Counted from the first letter of the stretch, positions 1 through 8,976 are shown. The stretch: 64,000 nucleotides of DNA from Photobacterium angustum (GCF_002954615.1 NZ_MSCJ01000003.1:1178001-1242000); one strand, 5' to 3'. Notes: a model not told the origin generated them from the letters alone. A program made the numbers and translations.

Positions 1-199
1 GTTGCTAAAACCACCATTCCAATGATATGCCACGTAATTCCTATTGCTTATTAGTATAGAAATAATCATTGAATTTATGGGGGCAAGTGTAACAAAATGA
101 CATCATGATATTGCGATATTAATACTTGATTGTTCATTAAAATAGATGAAAATCAGTTCGTTAATTTACAACCTATGGTTATTTATTTTGGACATTCAT

Positions 200-922
200 A
201 TGATTGCAGGACACCGTGGTGCTCGCGCTGTTGCACCAGAAAATACATTGATTTCCATGAAAGCTGCCGCTGATGCAGGTGCAAAATGGATTGAGACTGA
301 TACTCAACTTTGTGAAGATTTAGTTCCTGTTATTATCCATGACAAAAGCGTACGTCGATGTACGAATGGTTCAGGGAGTGTTCGCCATAAAACGCTACAG
401 GAATTGAAACAACTTGATGCTGGTAGTTGGTTTTCACCAGAGTTTGCAGGAGAAACCATTCCAACGTTACATGAACTACTCGCTGCTTGTGATGAATATG
501 GCCTTAATCTTAACCTTGAAATAAAGGTACATTACGAAGAAGAAGTGACCTTACAAGTTACCAAAACCATTGAAGCAATAAAAAATTATGGCTTTGATCC
601 AGAACGTCTTATTTTATCCAGTTTTTCTTATAACGCGGTTAATCAGTGCCTAGAGCAATGGCCTGAAGTACGCCGAGGGTTAATTATTGAAGATTGGGTA
701 CCTGATATTGAACGATTAGATGAGAAATTGAAGCTGTATAGTATCCATCTCGATCATCATCTTCTCAACGAAAAACTTGCAAAAGAAATTATCCATGCGG
801 GTAAAGTACTGCAAATTTGGACAATGAATGATCCTAAAAAAGTAGCCAAATTTAATCGATGGGGCGTATCAACAATCATCACTGATGATCCAGCATTGTT
901 AATTTCAGCACTTAACGACTAA
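200..922 (+). CDS. ugpQ: Glycerophosphodiester phosphodiesterase (UgpQ/GlpQ-like, cytosolic)
   Basis: The enzyme hydrolyses glycerophosphodiesters such as glycerophosphocholine to glycerol-3-phosphate and the alcohol. The TIM-barrel family signature is at the N-terminus: GHRGARAVAPENT (residues 4-16), then the metal-binding E-x-D in WIETDTQ and the catalytic HD in VIIHDKSV. EIK in mid-protein and the final WTMND/TDDP strands are also typical. From ATG 200 it is 240 aa, the usual size for cytosolic UgpQ. An in-frame ATG at 146 would add 18 residues (MKISSLIYNLWLFILDIH) that lack family similarity, and there is no better ribosome site there, so 200 is preferred. No signal peptide is seen. It stands alone and is followed by a hairpin terminator. 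The family is certain, the exact substrate is not. Confidence 0.88.
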   Translation: MIAGHRGARAVAPENTLISMKAAADAGAKWIETDTQLCEDLVPVIIHDKSVRRCTNGSGSVRHKTLQELKQLDAGSWFSPEFAGETIPTLHELLAACDEYGLNLNLEIKVHYEEEVTLQVTKTIEAIKNYGFDPERLILSSFSYNAVNQCLEQWPEVRRGLIIEDWVPDIERLDEKLKLYSIHLDHHLLNEKLAKEIIHAGKVLQIWTMNDPKKVAKFNRWGVSTIITDDPALLISALND

Positions 923-934
923 CGCCTTTTCTGT

Positions 935-967
935 ATAAGCGCTTATTTGCAAGCGCTTATCTTTTCG
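935..967 (+). terminator. Rho-independent terminator after the phosphodiesterase gene
   Basis: A perfect 10-bp stem ATAAGCGCTT / AAGCGCTTAT with a 6-nt loop is followed by CTTTT. It lies 13 bp after the stop codon of the phosphodiesterase gene. Confidence 0.75.
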
Positions 968-1207
968 CCTTATTTTAAAGGCAACACCATAATTCAAGCG
1001 ACATTTATGAATTTTTATATTCCAAAATAATACAAATAATTCTAATAGTAATCTGTATAAAATGTTTCAATATATGTAGGTAATATTAATACAATATGAA
1101 TGATATATTGGTAGTGATTATATGTGTTTGAAAATCACTCTATATTATAAATAACCGTAACTGAATAATATTGTCAAAAAATAATCAAAATCGGGAGAAA
1201 ACTCTTC

Positions 1208-2491
1208 ATGTCAGTATATGACACTATATGTATTATGGCGGCAATTGCGGTCTTTATTTCAATCATTAACCATAAAATTGGGCGTTTTCAAACAACAATT
1301 GCTATTACGGGTTGGTCTATCGCTATCTCTCTTATCCTATTAGCATTAACTAGCTTTGGTTATATTTCATTAAATAAAGAAAATGCCTTAATAGAGCTTA
1401 TTCAACATATAAAATTTGAAGACTTCCTATTAAAAGGTGTACTTGGTTTCTTATTATTTGCAGGCGCATTAAATATAGATTTAGACCATTTAAAAGACCA
1501 AAAATTTGAAATTACCTTTCTTGCTCTTGCCAGCACCCTATTTTCTACTTTTTTCATCGGCATCGTATTATGGTTAATCTTTAGCCTTATCGGTATTGAG
1601 CTCAACTTTATTTATTGCTGTTTATTTGGTGCACTTATCTCTCCAACTGATCCAATTGCTGTATTAGCAATTGTGAAAAAATTGAAAGCGCCACAACGTA
1701 TTTCTACTCAAATTGAAGGTGAATCATTATTTAATGATGGCGTCGGTTTGGTTATTTTCGTCACTATTTTTGAAGTTGCTTTTGGAAAAACAGCACCAAC
1801 TGTATCTGGTACTGCACTACTTTTCATTCGTGAAGCCTTAGGTGGTATTGCTTTTGGTGCAGTGTTAGGCGGTATCTTCCATTACCTCATTAAAGGTTCA
1901 AGCGATAATATGATGCGCTTAATCTTAACTATGCTTATTCCTACCTTTGGTTATGTATTAGGTGAACATTTAGAAGTTTCAGCCCCTCTTGCAATGGTTG
2001 TTTCAGGGATCTTAATTGGCAATATCACGCGTAAATACATTTCAGAACAATCAGCAAACCAAATGGCGCATTTATGGGAATTAGTCGATGAGATTTTAAA
2101 TGCCGTATTGTTCCTTCTTATCGGTTTTGTGATGATCACCTTTAGCTTCCACAGCATTGATATCATTGCGGTTATTATTGCGATCCCACTTGTATTATTA
2201 AGTCGTTACCTAAGCATTCGCCTATCTTATATCGGCTTTACACGTTACCGCCAATACAACCCAGAATCTATTAAAATTCTAACATGGGGTGGCTTACGCG
2301 GTGGCTTAGCACTTGCTATGGCGATGGCTATTCCAGCCCATATTTACTTACCATCACATCCCGATGTCAGTGTTAAAGAAATCATTGTATTAATGACTTA
2401 CGCCATTGTGATCTTTTCAATATTGATCCAAGGCTCAACGATTACTCCAATGATTATGAAAGCAAAAGCGGTTGATAATAAACCATTCTAA
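1208..2491 (+). CDS. Na+/H+ antiporter of the CPA1 family (NhaP-like)
   Basis: This inner-membrane cation/proton antiporter exports Na+ (or K+) in exchange for H+, serving pH and salt homeostasis. Its 427 aa are mostly hydrophobic, with about 12 membrane segments. Family motifs seen are FGALISPTDPIAVLAI (about residues 140-155, the TDP of the unwound helix) and EGESLFNDGVGLVIF (about 170-185, carrying the ion-binding ND pair), plus WGGLRGGLALA near residue 360. A clear Shine-Dalgarno GGGAGA precedes ATG 1208 by 8 nt. It is followed after 9 bp by a 31-codon reading frame with its own ribosome site, then a strong terminator, so the two probably form one transcript. Ion specificity cannot be read from the sequence. 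Confidence 0.88.
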   Translation: MSVYDTICIMAAIAVFISIINHKIGRFQTTIAITGWSIAISLILLALTSFGYISLNKENALIELIQHIKFEDFLLKGVLGFLLFAGALNIDLDHLKDQKFEITFLALASTLFSTFFIGIVLWLIFSLIGIELNFIYCCLFGALISPTDPIAVLAIVKKLKAPQRISTQIEGESLFNDGVGLVIFVTIFEVAFGKTAPTVSGTALLFIREALGGIAFGAVLGGIFHYLIKGSSDNMMRLILTMLIPTFGYVLGEHLEVSAPLAMVVSGILIGNITRKYISEQSANQMAHLWELVDEILNAVLFLLIGFVMITFSFHSIDIIAVIIAIPLVLLSRYLSIRLSYIGFTRYRQYNPESIKILTWGGLRGGLALAMAMAIPAHIYLPSHPDVSVKEIIVLMTYAIVIFSILIQGSTITPMIMKAKAVDNKPF

Positions 2492-2500
2492 GGAGAGAAC

Positions 2501-2596
2501 ATGTACTGGATCCATCACCATCACGTTATTATTGCATTTGTTGGTCTAATTGCTGCATTCGGTGCCGGCCTTATTGGGCTTTATAAGCAGAAATAA
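2501..2596 (+). CDS. 31-aa single-span membrane peptide downstream of the antiporter
   Basis: This is a short reading frame starting at ATG 2501 with an excellent ribosome site (AGGAGAG, 3-4 nt before the start). The protein begins MYWIHHHHVIIAF, continues as one hydrophobic helix rich in Gly/Ala (about residues 9-27) and ends YKQK, so it would sit with a basic C-terminal tail. The run of four histidines just before the helix is notable. It starts 9 bp after the antiporter stop and ends 23 bp before a strong terminator, so it must be read from the antiporter transcript. I do not recognise a family. Small one-helix proteins often bind and tune larger transporters, but that role here is inference. 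Confidence 0.6.
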   Translation: MYWIHHHHVIIAFVGLIAAFGAGLIGLYKQK

Positions 2597-2618
2597 GAAC
2601 AGCTAAAATAGAACAAAA

Positions 2619-2670
2619 CCCATAAAAAAGAGATTAAAAACCATTGTGTTTTTATCTCTTTTTTTATGGG
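2619..2670 (+). terminator. Strong terminator hairpin closing the antiporter transcript
   Basis: The long stem pairs CCCATAAAAAAGAGAT on the left with ATCTCTTTTTTTATGGG on the right, allowing one bulge, with A-rich and T-rich flanks. It can act on both strands and lies 23 bp after the small reading frame. Confidence 0.8.
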
Positions 2671-2803
2671 CAACGTTTCATTCAGGCAAGTATTACATTT
2701 GTCGTTATCTATGAATAATTAACTAAATATTTACAGTCAACCATTGTTAATAAAGCCGCTTCCTTTATGATATTTTTAATCACCTTAAATAAGACATATA
2801 TCC

Positions 2804-3709
2804 ATGACCACCAGCAATGAGAGTTTAATTCCATTAGGCGCACGTTTTATGCTCCTTTCTGCCCTAGGTTTTGCCCTAATGTCTTCTACCGTTAAATACG
2901 TTAGTCAAGTAGGCATTCCAGTCTTTGAAATCGTTGCTGCGCGTGCCGTTGTATCACTGATTATTAGTTATTTAGATATTAAACGAAAAGGTATACCTGT
3001 ATGGGGTAATAACAAACCTTTATTGGTTGTTCGTGGGATTATGGGCACAATTGGACTTTCCTGTGTTTACTATGCTGTCACGACTCTACCACTAGCTGAG
3101 GCCACTATTTTACAATATACCAACCCCGTATTTACGGCCTTACTTGCTGTAATATTCTTAAAAGAGCGTGTTCAACTTTCAACCATGGTGTGTATTGTTC
3201 TAAGTGTCATGGGGTTATTTTTCATTGTAAACCCAACAACACTAACAACAGGCGCTTCTCACCTACCGTTATACAGTGTCATGATCGCGTTAATCGGTGC
3301 TTTTGTTAGTGCCATTTCATATATTATTGTAAAAAAACTTAGTAATACTGAAGATAGCTCCGTCATCATTTTTTATTTTCCACTCATTACTTTACCGTTA
3401 TCTCTTATATTAATTGCTGATAACTTCGTTGTACCAGACTTACCAACAACGATTTGCTTAATTTTTGTGGGTATATTTACCCAAGTAGGTCAAGTGGGAT
3501 TAACTAAGGCGATGCAAACACAAGCTGCAGGTAAAGCAACAGCATATTCTTATGTTCAAATTGTCCTATCCATCATCCTTGGTTTTATTATCTTCAAAGA
3601 AGTCCCTTCTATTTGGACCTACATCGGTGGCCTGCTAATTATTTCTGGTGCTGTTGTGAATTTGTTCGGCCACAACATGATGAAAAAAATAAAACGCACC
3701 ACGGTATAA
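2804..3709 (+). CDS. DMT-superfamily (EamA) transporter
   Basis: This is an inner-membrane drug/metabolite transporter of 301 aa with ten predicted membrane helices in two EamA repeats. The first repeat (residues about 10-140) ends in the typical motif LPLAEATILQYTNPVFTALL followed by FLKERV. The second (about 155-290) ends with SYVQIVLSIILGFIIFKEVP and a closing GGLLIISG helix. EamA proteins usually export amino acids or small metabolites; the substrate here cannot be assigned. ATG 2804 is used; a basic C-terminus (MMKKIKRTTV) follows the last helix. It appears to be a single-gene unit. Confidence 0.85.
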   Translation: MTTSNESLIPLGARFMLLSALGFALMSSTVKYVSQVGIPVFEIVAARAVVSLIISYLDIKRKGIPVWGNNKPLLVVRGIMGTIGLSCVYYAVTTLPLAEATILQYTNPVFTALLAVIFLKERVQLSTMVCIVLSVMGLFFIVNPTTLTTGASHLPLYSVMIALIGAFVSAISYIIVKKLSNTEDSSVIIFYFPLITLPLSLILIADNFVVPDLPTTICLIFVGIFTQVGQVGLTKAMQTQAAGKATAYSYVQIVLSIILGFIIFKEVPSIWTYIGGLLIISGAVVNLFGHNMMKKIKRTTV

Positions 3710-3789
3710 GCCATTGTAGAAACATAAAGAATAATGGATTTTAACAATATCTTAATGATAATCTAATGAAAGAATTTTCATGATGATTT

Positions 3790-3808
3790 ACGGTCAAGGA
3801 ATGACCGT
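3790..3808. other. Small inverted repeat upstream of the DUF4336 gene
   Basis: ACGGTCA and TGACCGT are separated by AGGAA. The hairpin lacks a good T-run, so it may be a weak terminator for the upstream transporter gene or an operator for the next gene. Confidence 0.3.
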
Positions 3809-3847
3809 TTACAACATAATCTATCAATGTAGTGCGCAGGAAGCGGT

Positions 3848-4531
3848 ATGATCGAATGTTATAAAAATAGACTTTGGTATCTAGATTTTGCAATGAAAAC
3901 CAACGGCATTGCGGTTGGTTGTAAAATGACTGTGATAAAATTAGACGATGATCGTTTGTTTATTCACTCCCCTGTTGAACTCGATAATGCATTGAAATCA
4001 ACCATAGAGCAACTTGGCAAAATAGTCGCCGTTGTCACTCCCAATAAAAGCTACCATCACTATTTATCAGATTGGTGGCTTGCTTATCCAGACGCCTATT
4101 TCTTTGCTGCTCCAGGATTACAGCAAAAACGCGGAGACCTAACGTTTGACGATGTATTGCGCCAGTACACCCCAGCTTTATGGCAAGGACAACTATTACA
4201 AACCTTAATTAAGGGTAGTGACAATTTTGAAGAAATTGCCTTTTGTGACCCTTTGTCAAAAACATTAATTTTGGGTGATTTACTTGCATGGATGATTGAT
4301 AAGAAACACCCACTAAGTATTGGTTACGGACTTCTAAACGGTTGTTATATTCATCCAGCCATGCCTTTCTATTTACGACTCAGCTTTACCGACCGCGTAA
4401 GATTACGCCAATCAATTCAAGAAATCTTAACATGGCCTTTTGACCGTATCATTTTTGCAAAAGGAAAAGTTATTGAGACAAATGGTAAACAGTTATTCGC
4501 AACCGCTTTCCACTGGCTATTCCACGCCTAG
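3848..4531 (+). CDS. DUF4336 domain protein (metallo-beta-lactamase-like fold)
   Basis: This 227-aa protein has the layout of DUF4336: an N-terminal strand region (RLFIHSPVELDNALKSTIEQ, about residues 37-56), then VVTPNKSYHHYLSDWW (about 60-80), with His residues in the place where metallo-beta-lactamase-like proteins bind metal, and AFCDPLSKTLILGDLLAWM in the second half. No signal peptide is visible. The family has no settled function; it is usually described as a distant relative of the beta-lactamase/glyoxalase II fold. The ATG at 3848 is preceded by AGGAAGCGGT, a good ribosome site. It stands 40 bp upstream of a small membrane protein on the same strand. Confidence 0.7.
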   Translation: MIECYKNRLWYLDFAMKTNGIAVGCKMTVIKLDDDRLFIHSPVELDNALKSTIEQLGKIVAVVTPNKSYHHYLSDWWLAYPDAYFFAAPGLQQKRGDLTFDDVLRQYTPALWQGQLLQTLIKGSDNFEEIAFCDPLSKTLILGDLLAWMIDKKHPLSIGYGLLNGCYIHPAMPFYLRLSFTDRVRLRQSIQEILTWPFDRIIFAKGKVIETNGKQLFATAFHWLFHA

Positions 4532-4672
4532 CAGAATAATGCTTATTTATTCATCTATCTCACAGCGATTGTGAGCAAGATCAATAAATACATTCATCCT
4601 AAAGCGCATAGTATTCTGATTATTATCGCCAGCTTATCACTTTTCCAGATAAGTTTGATTCGGAACCATACT

Positions 4673-4948
4673 ATGAATCCAATAAGAATTTATATTCGCG
4701 ACATTTTAGGCTTGGGTGTTGTCGGTATGTTTATCTTAGCAATGCTTGGGGTTATTTTTGCGGCAGTAGGAGCCATTCACTATTTGACCGGGGCAACAGA
4801 TTTAGTTGCTAAAGATCTTCATCTTGCGATGACCCACATTGTTTTTTTAGTCCCAGCATTGTTACTAGGTTATGCTATCAACCGACCAAAATGGATAGCG
4901 GAAACAACACAGTTTCGCTTAGATAAAGCCAAGAAAGAGTCTGAATAA
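4673..4948 (+). CDS. Small hypothetical inner-membrane protein, two helices
   Basis: The protein has 91 aa from ATG 4673, beginning MNPIRIYIRDILGLG. Two hydrophobic segments (about residues 12-35 and 50-68) are joined by a loop HYLTGATDLVAKDLHLAM, and a charged tail ends KAKKESE. I do not recognise the family. The frame is open back to a GTG at 4571, but that codon sits inside a small hairpin (CTCACA / TGTGAG, 4559-4575), and the extra 34 residues add a third, less convincing hydrophobic stretch. The shorter form is therefore preferred, though its ribosome site is weak. It ends just before a long-loop inverted repeat. Confidence 0.5.
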   Translation: MNPIRIYIRDILGLGVVGMFILAMLGVIFAAVGAIHYLTGATDLVAKDLHLAMTHIVFLVPALLLGYAINRPKWIAETTQFRLDKAKKESE

Positions 4949-4958
4949 GCATTTAACA

Positions 4959-5031
4959 GAAAGAGCCTGACATCTAATTGTCAACATACATTGATATTGT
5001 TACTTTTTATCTTTGTTTGTGAGGCTCTTTT
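4959..5031 (+). terminator. Long-loop inverted repeat AAAGAGCCT / AGGCTCTTTT
   Basis: The left arm (about 4960-4968) and right arm (5021-5030) pair over at least nine bases and continue with GAC/GTG. The right arm ends in a T-run. It could terminate the upstream small membrane protein gene or act as an attenuator for the peptidase gene, since the right arm overlaps the likely start of that gene. Confidence 0.45.
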
Positions 5032-6106
5032 GCTAAACGCTAAAACTCACTCTATTTCAACGTTATTACCAGAACTGATACAGCTTGAAACGTTAATCGA
5101 AAGATTAAGCCAACACAAATCCCCTGTTCCATTTCACTGTGACATATTAGCCCATATCCCTTGTAATGATCATTTCCCCCAACACCATCGAAATAGCTTG
5201 CCACTTTATGCTATTCATCTAGGTACGCCTGACCCTAGTGCGCCATTAATGCTATTTGTAGGCGGTGTTCATGGTTTAGAACGGATTGGCACTCAAGTAC
5301 TGCTGTCATATCTGCATACGATTATCGAGCGCATGACATGGGATACCACGCTACATCACCTTTTACAGCGGATTCAAATCGTTTTTATTCCTTTAGTAAA
5401 CCCTGTAGGAATGGCGAAAAATTACCGTTCAAATGGTAATCACGTTGATTTAATGCGAAATGCACCTCTAAACAGTCAAGAAAAAACAGCTTTATTAATT
5501 GGTGGACATCGCTTATCTCCTCGTATCCCTTGGTTTAGAGGAAACAACAGTCAACAAATGGAATTAGAAGCTGAAGCACTCACTCAATATGTTATGGACT
5601 TAACAACATCTCGACCTTTAACACTTTCGTTAGATTGCCATTCAGGCTTTGGTTTAAAAGACAGAATTTGGTTTCCTTATGCCCATAGTGCAAAACAAGC
5701 CTTTCCTTATATTGGTGATGTTTACCACCTCCGTCATACATTTATGACGACTTACCCTAATCAAAATTATATTTTTGAGCCTCAGGCTTTGCATTATCTC
5801 TGTCATGGTGATTTATGGGATCACATCACCCTACAATGTTTAAGACAACAACAAGTTATATTACCGCTAACATTAGAAATGGGATCTTGGCGTTGGATAA
5901 AGAAAAATCCACTTCAAATTCGACAAGCATTGGGAATTTTCAACCCAATGAAACCTCAACGCATACAACGCGTATTACAAAAACACATTGTACTGATGGA
6001 TTTCATGATCAATGCGGCAGCCAACTATCAAGCATGGTTCAATCACACAGATAATCCTCATTACAAACAACAAGCATTATCACGCTGGTACAAAAAACAA
6101 CAATAA
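5030..6106 (+). CDS. M14-family zinc metallopeptidase / succinylglutamate-desuccinylase-like
   Basis: This is a predicted zinc carboxypeptidase or amide hydrolase. The zinc ligands fit the M14 pattern: H and E in GGVHGLERIG, and the later H in LDCHSGFG. LVNPVGMAKNYRSNG supplies the substrate-carboxylate Arg/Asn region and LTLEMGSW the catalytic Glu. The family is usually 300-400 aa; from TTG 5030 it has 358 aa. The frame is open from TTG 4991, but the first residues there (LLLFIFVCEA) fall inside an inverted repeat, whereas TTG 5030 has GTGAGG 6 nt upstream, so it is preferred. There is no clear signal peptide, so a cytosolic role is likely. The alpha/beta hydrolase gene follows after 19 bp and is probably co-transcribed. 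Confidence 0.78.
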   Translation: MLNAKTHSISTLLPELIQLETLIERLSQHKSPVPFHCDILAHIPCNDHFPQHHRNSLPLYAIHLGTPDPSAPLMLFVGGVHGLERIGTQVLLSYLHTIIERMTWDTTLHHLLQRIQIVFIPLVNPVGMAKNYRSNGNHVDLMRNAPLNSQEKTALLIGGHRLSPRIPWFRGNNSQQMELEAEALTQYVMDLTTSRPLTLSLDCHSGFGLKDRIWFPYAHSAKQAFPYIGDVYHLRHTFMTTYPNQNYIFEPQALHYLCHGDLWDHITLQCLRQQQVILPLTLEMGSWRWIKKNPLQIRQALGIFNPMKPQRIQRVLQKHIVLMDFMINAAANYQAWFNHTDNPHYKQQALSRWYKKQQ

Positions 6107-6125
6107 ACCACTTGCGGCTTAAAAT

Positions 6126-6878
6126 ATGACAAAAAAACACACCATTATATTATTGCGAGGATTATTTCGAGACCAATTTCATTGGGGGGACTTTAGGCAA
6201 ACCCTAAAATCGAACTTTCCCTGTTCGAATATTGTTTGTCTTGATATTGCGGGCAATGGCGCTCGTAATAACGAAAAAACACCATCGAGCCTTGAAGGTA
6301 TTGCTCAAGATCTCCACCAACATTTCCATGCTTTACAGCCAGATCATCAAGCCGATATTATTGCAATTTCTATGGGAGGGATGATTGCTTTAAAGTGGAT
6401 GACATTATTTCCAAATGATATTCGTAAAGCGATATTGATTAATACCAGTACCCAAAGCCTTTCTCCCTTTCATCAACGTTTACGTTGGCAGCGCTATATC
6501 GATATTTTCCAAATTTTATGGTTACCAAACTTAAAACAAGAAGAAAAAATCATTCATTTAACATCAAATAAACAATGGGATAGCGTTGAGCTTATTGCTT
6601 TATCTCATCGCTGGGCTAACTGGAAAGAACAACATCCCATTTCATGTCTCAATATGTTAAACCAACTTAATGCTAGTCGTGAGTTTGTCTTACCGAATAA
6701 GTTATCTCAGCCAATTAGCTTACTTACAAGCGAGCAAGACAAGCTCGTAAATTACCAGTGCAGTATCGATTTAGCTAACTATTGGAATTTGCCGGTGTAT
6801 GTTCACCCCACCGCAGGTCACGATATACCGCTTGATGACGCACAATGGGTATGCGAACACGCTAAACGTTTATTTTAA
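6126..6878 (+). CDS. Alpha/beta-fold hydrolase
   Basis: This 250-aa protein is a serine hydrolase of unknown substrate. The nucleophile elbow is ISMGGM (Ser near residue 81), the acid is the Asp in TSEQDKLV (about 201) and the His lies in AGHDIPLDD (about 226). The N-terminus has the oxyanion-region motif LLRGLFRDQFHWGDF in place of the common HGxxG. It lies 19 bp after the M14 peptidase, so a shared transcript is likely. It could be an esterase or a lipase-like enzyme. Confidence 0.78.
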   Translation: MTKKHTIILLRGLFRDQFHWGDFRQTLKSNFPCSNIVCLDIAGNGARNNEKTPSSLEGIAQDLHQHFHALQPDHQADIIAISMGGMIALKWMTLFPNDIRKAILINTSTQSLSPFHQRLRWQRYIDIFQILWLPNLKQEEKIIHLTSNKQWDSVELIALSHRWANWKEQHPISCLNMLNQLNASREFVLPNKLSQPISLLTSEQDKLVNYQCSIDLANYWNLPVYVHPTAGHDIPLDDAQWVCEHAKRLF

Positions 6879-6918
6879 TATCACAGGTTTTGTCTTATAA
6901 CTTATTATTTCATCAAAA

Positions 6919-7782
6919 CTATTTAGAAAATAGCTCTCGTATTAACTCAATCATTGCACGCGTTTTTTCAGGGATAAAACGGCGGGACGGATAAACCAAT
7001 GTCATCGTTATATCTATCTGAAATATATCAGGAAGGACTGGAATTAATTCACCGCTGGCAATCTTATCTTCAAATAACACGACTGGCAGTATAGCGATTC
7101 CTCTACCTGATTTTGTTAGCCTATTAATTAAGCTAAAGTCCTCTGAGACTAATCGCACATTCATCCTATCTGGCAATAGCGATGAATTATATCGACTCAA
7201 TAATATCGGATGTTGATAAAGTTCTTCCATCGTTGTTGGTAACGTGTGATTTTCTAAATATTTTAAAGAACAATAGAGATGACTCGAAGAAGTTAACAAT
7301 GATTGCTGAACATAGTTTTCATTAAATACATCAACACTCTTAGGCAACAGCTGAAGATCGACATTTTCTCTTTTTAAGTCAATACTTTCGTGGCGATGAA
7401 CAACATCTAATGTTACGTCTGGAAATTGCTCTGTATATCGGTCCAAGATTTCAAGAAAAACCGAAGATGAAATAAAAGCAGCAGGAATCGCTATTTTAAG
7501 CACACCACTATATGCCTGTTGCTGGTTTTTAATTAAATTCACGGCTTGCTCGACATCAGTTAATGGCTGATTAATATATTGGTAAAACAATCGCCCATTC
7601 TCTGTTAATTCAATTTGTCGTGTTGTTCTAATCAATAACTGACAACCAAGTTCTTTTTCAAGTTGCTGTATTCTTCTACTAATTTTAGAACGTTGTAACG
7701 AATGTGCTTTTGCCGCAACGCTAATACCACCATGCCTGACCGTTAACATAAACAAATAAATATCGTCTAACGATGCCTTCAT
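6919..7782 (-). CDS. LysR-family transcriptional regulator (divergent from the export pair)
   Basis: This 287-aa regulator has an N-terminal winged helix-turn-helix (residues about 5-65: FMLTVRHGGISVAAKAHSLQRSKISRRIQQLEKELGCQ contains the recognition helix, ending in the usual LLIRTTR) and a C-terminal effector domain (about 90-285). It is transcribed away from the HlyD/DUF2955 pair across a 119-bp gap, the standard layout for a LysR protein controlling its neighbours. The effector is unknown. ATG 7782 is preceded by a modest GGGAT site. Confidence 0.88.
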   Translation of the reverse strand: MKASLDDIYLFMLTVRHGGISVAAKAHSLQRSKISRRIQQLEKELGCQLLIRTTRQIELTENGRLFYQYINQPLTDVEQAVNLIKNQQQAYSGVLKIAIPAAFISSSVFLEILDRYTEQFPDVTLDVVHRHESIDLKRENVDLQLLPKSVDVFNENYVQQSLLTSSSHLYCSLKYLENHTLPTTMEELYQHPILLSRYNSSLLPDRMNVRLVSEDFSLINRLTKSGRGIAILPVVLFEDKIASGELIPVLPDIFQIDITMTLVYPSRRFIPEKTRAMIELIRELFSK

Positions 7783-7860
7783 AATCCCAATTTACCATTG
7801 TCCTAAAAATAGAGCGCAAGTGTAATATTTATTAGTCTATTTAATCAAATGAACTCTCTT

Positions 7861-7884
7861 TATAATAATGTGATAAAGATCACT
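7861..7884 (+). promoter_or_regulatory. -10 element and overlapping CRP-like palindrome before the HlyD gene
   Basis: TATAAT at 7861-7866 is a perfect -10 sequence. TGTGA-N6-TCACT at 7869-7884 matches nine of ten positions of the E. coli CRP half-sites TGTGA/TCACA. If that -10 is used, the site overlaps the transcription start, which would suggest repression rather than activation. The ATG is at 7902. Confidence 0.45.
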
Positions 7885-7901
7885 ATAAAAAGAGACACAC
7901 T

Positions 7902-8969
7902 ATGGCAAATGCCGACACAACATTTCGTCGCTGGATGAAAGGATTAATCATCCTATTCTTACTCTTCATGGGTTATATCATTGTTGCAGACAGGCATATT
8001 CCACTTACAACAGAAAGCCGTGTGCGTGGCTATGTCGTTCAAATTGCTCCAGAAGTCTCTGGCAATATCACCTCAGTTTCGATCACTAACAATCAGAAAG
8101 TAAAAAAAGGTGAGGTGTTATTAACTATAGACCCATCTAAGTATGAGCTTGCCGTTGATCGCGCAAAATTGGCATTACAACAATCTTATGAGCAAGAAAA
8201 ATCTTTATTAGCACAAATTGAGGCAGCAAAAGCGAATGTTGCCACCAGCCAAGCCAATTATGACAACGCAAGAAATGAATATGGTCGTATAAATAAACTG
8301 GCGCAGAAGAAATTAGTCTCTGCGTCTATGCGTGATTCAGCATTCGCGAAAGATCGTAGTGCATTATCGACATTACATGCATCACAACAGCAACTGTTAG
8401 CCGTTAAAGCTAAATTAGGTAATAACGTTAGTGAAAGCACACCTGTAATGTCCGCAAAAAATGCATTAAAACAAGCTGAGCTTGATTTAGCACATACTAA
8501 AATTATTGCACCTAGTAACGGCGTCATTACTAATCTACAAGTTGATGTAGGTACAATGGCTACAGCAAACAAACCTATGCTTACATTTATTCCAACAAGT
8601 TCTATGTGGGTTTCAGCTGATTATCGTGAAAAGTCTACAGCATTAATTAATAAAGACTCTGTTGCCTATGTCACCTACGATGCATTACCCGGTCAAGTTT
8701 TCAATTTCCATATCGCTAATCGAGACTTTGGTGTCGCCGCAGCACAAGAAACACCAAACGGTCAATTAAGTGCCGTTGAGGTTAATAACCGCTGGGTACG
8801 TGACGCACAGCGTGTGCGCGTTAATTTAACTAGTGACACACCTTTACCACATCAATTATTTATTGGCTCACGTGCTACTGTTGTTATTTATTCAGATAAC
8901 AGCTTGTTATGGCAAACCTTAGCTAGCATTCAAATTCGTCTCGCTAGTTGGCTACACTACATCTACTAA
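7902..8969 (+). CDS. HlyD-family membrane fusion protein (EmrA/AaeA-like)
   Basis: This 355-aa periplasmic adaptor anchors in the inner membrane by one N-terminal helix (about residues 14-30). After the anchor come a first lipoyl-like half (VRGYVVQIAPEVSGNITSV), a long alpha-helical hairpin rich in Ala/Gln/Lys (about 85-185), the second lipoyl half (APSNGVITNLQVDVGTMA) and a beta-barrel domain. Proteins of this type link an inner-membrane pump to an outer-membrane channel. The downstream partner is a DUF2955 membrane protein, so this is probably an aromatic-compound or toxin efflux pair of the AaeAB kind. Export substrates are not evident. Confidence 0.85.
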   Translation: MANADTTFRRWMKGLIILFLLFMGYIIVADRHIPLTTESRVRGYVVQIAPEVSGNITSVSITNNQKVKKGEVLLTIDPSKYELAVDRAKLALQQSYEQEKSLLAQIEAAKANVATSQANYDNARNEYGRINKLAQKKLVSASMRDSAFAKDRSALSTLHASQQQLLAVKAKLGNNVSESTPVMSAKNALKQAELDLAHTKIIAPSNGVITNLQVDVGTMATANKPMLTFIPTSSMWVSADYREKSTALINKDSVAYVTYDALPGQVFNFHIANRDFGVAAAQETPNGQLSAVEVNNRWVRDAQRVRVNLTSDTPLPHQLFIGSRATVVIYSDNSLLWQTLASIQIRLASWLHYIY

Positions 8970-8976
8970 CCGCTGA

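Noticed and set aside
1-60. Possible start of a minus-strand gene at the left edge (GTG at 33 with AGGA upstream)
   Set aside because: Only 11 codons are visible, so it cannot be supported or named.
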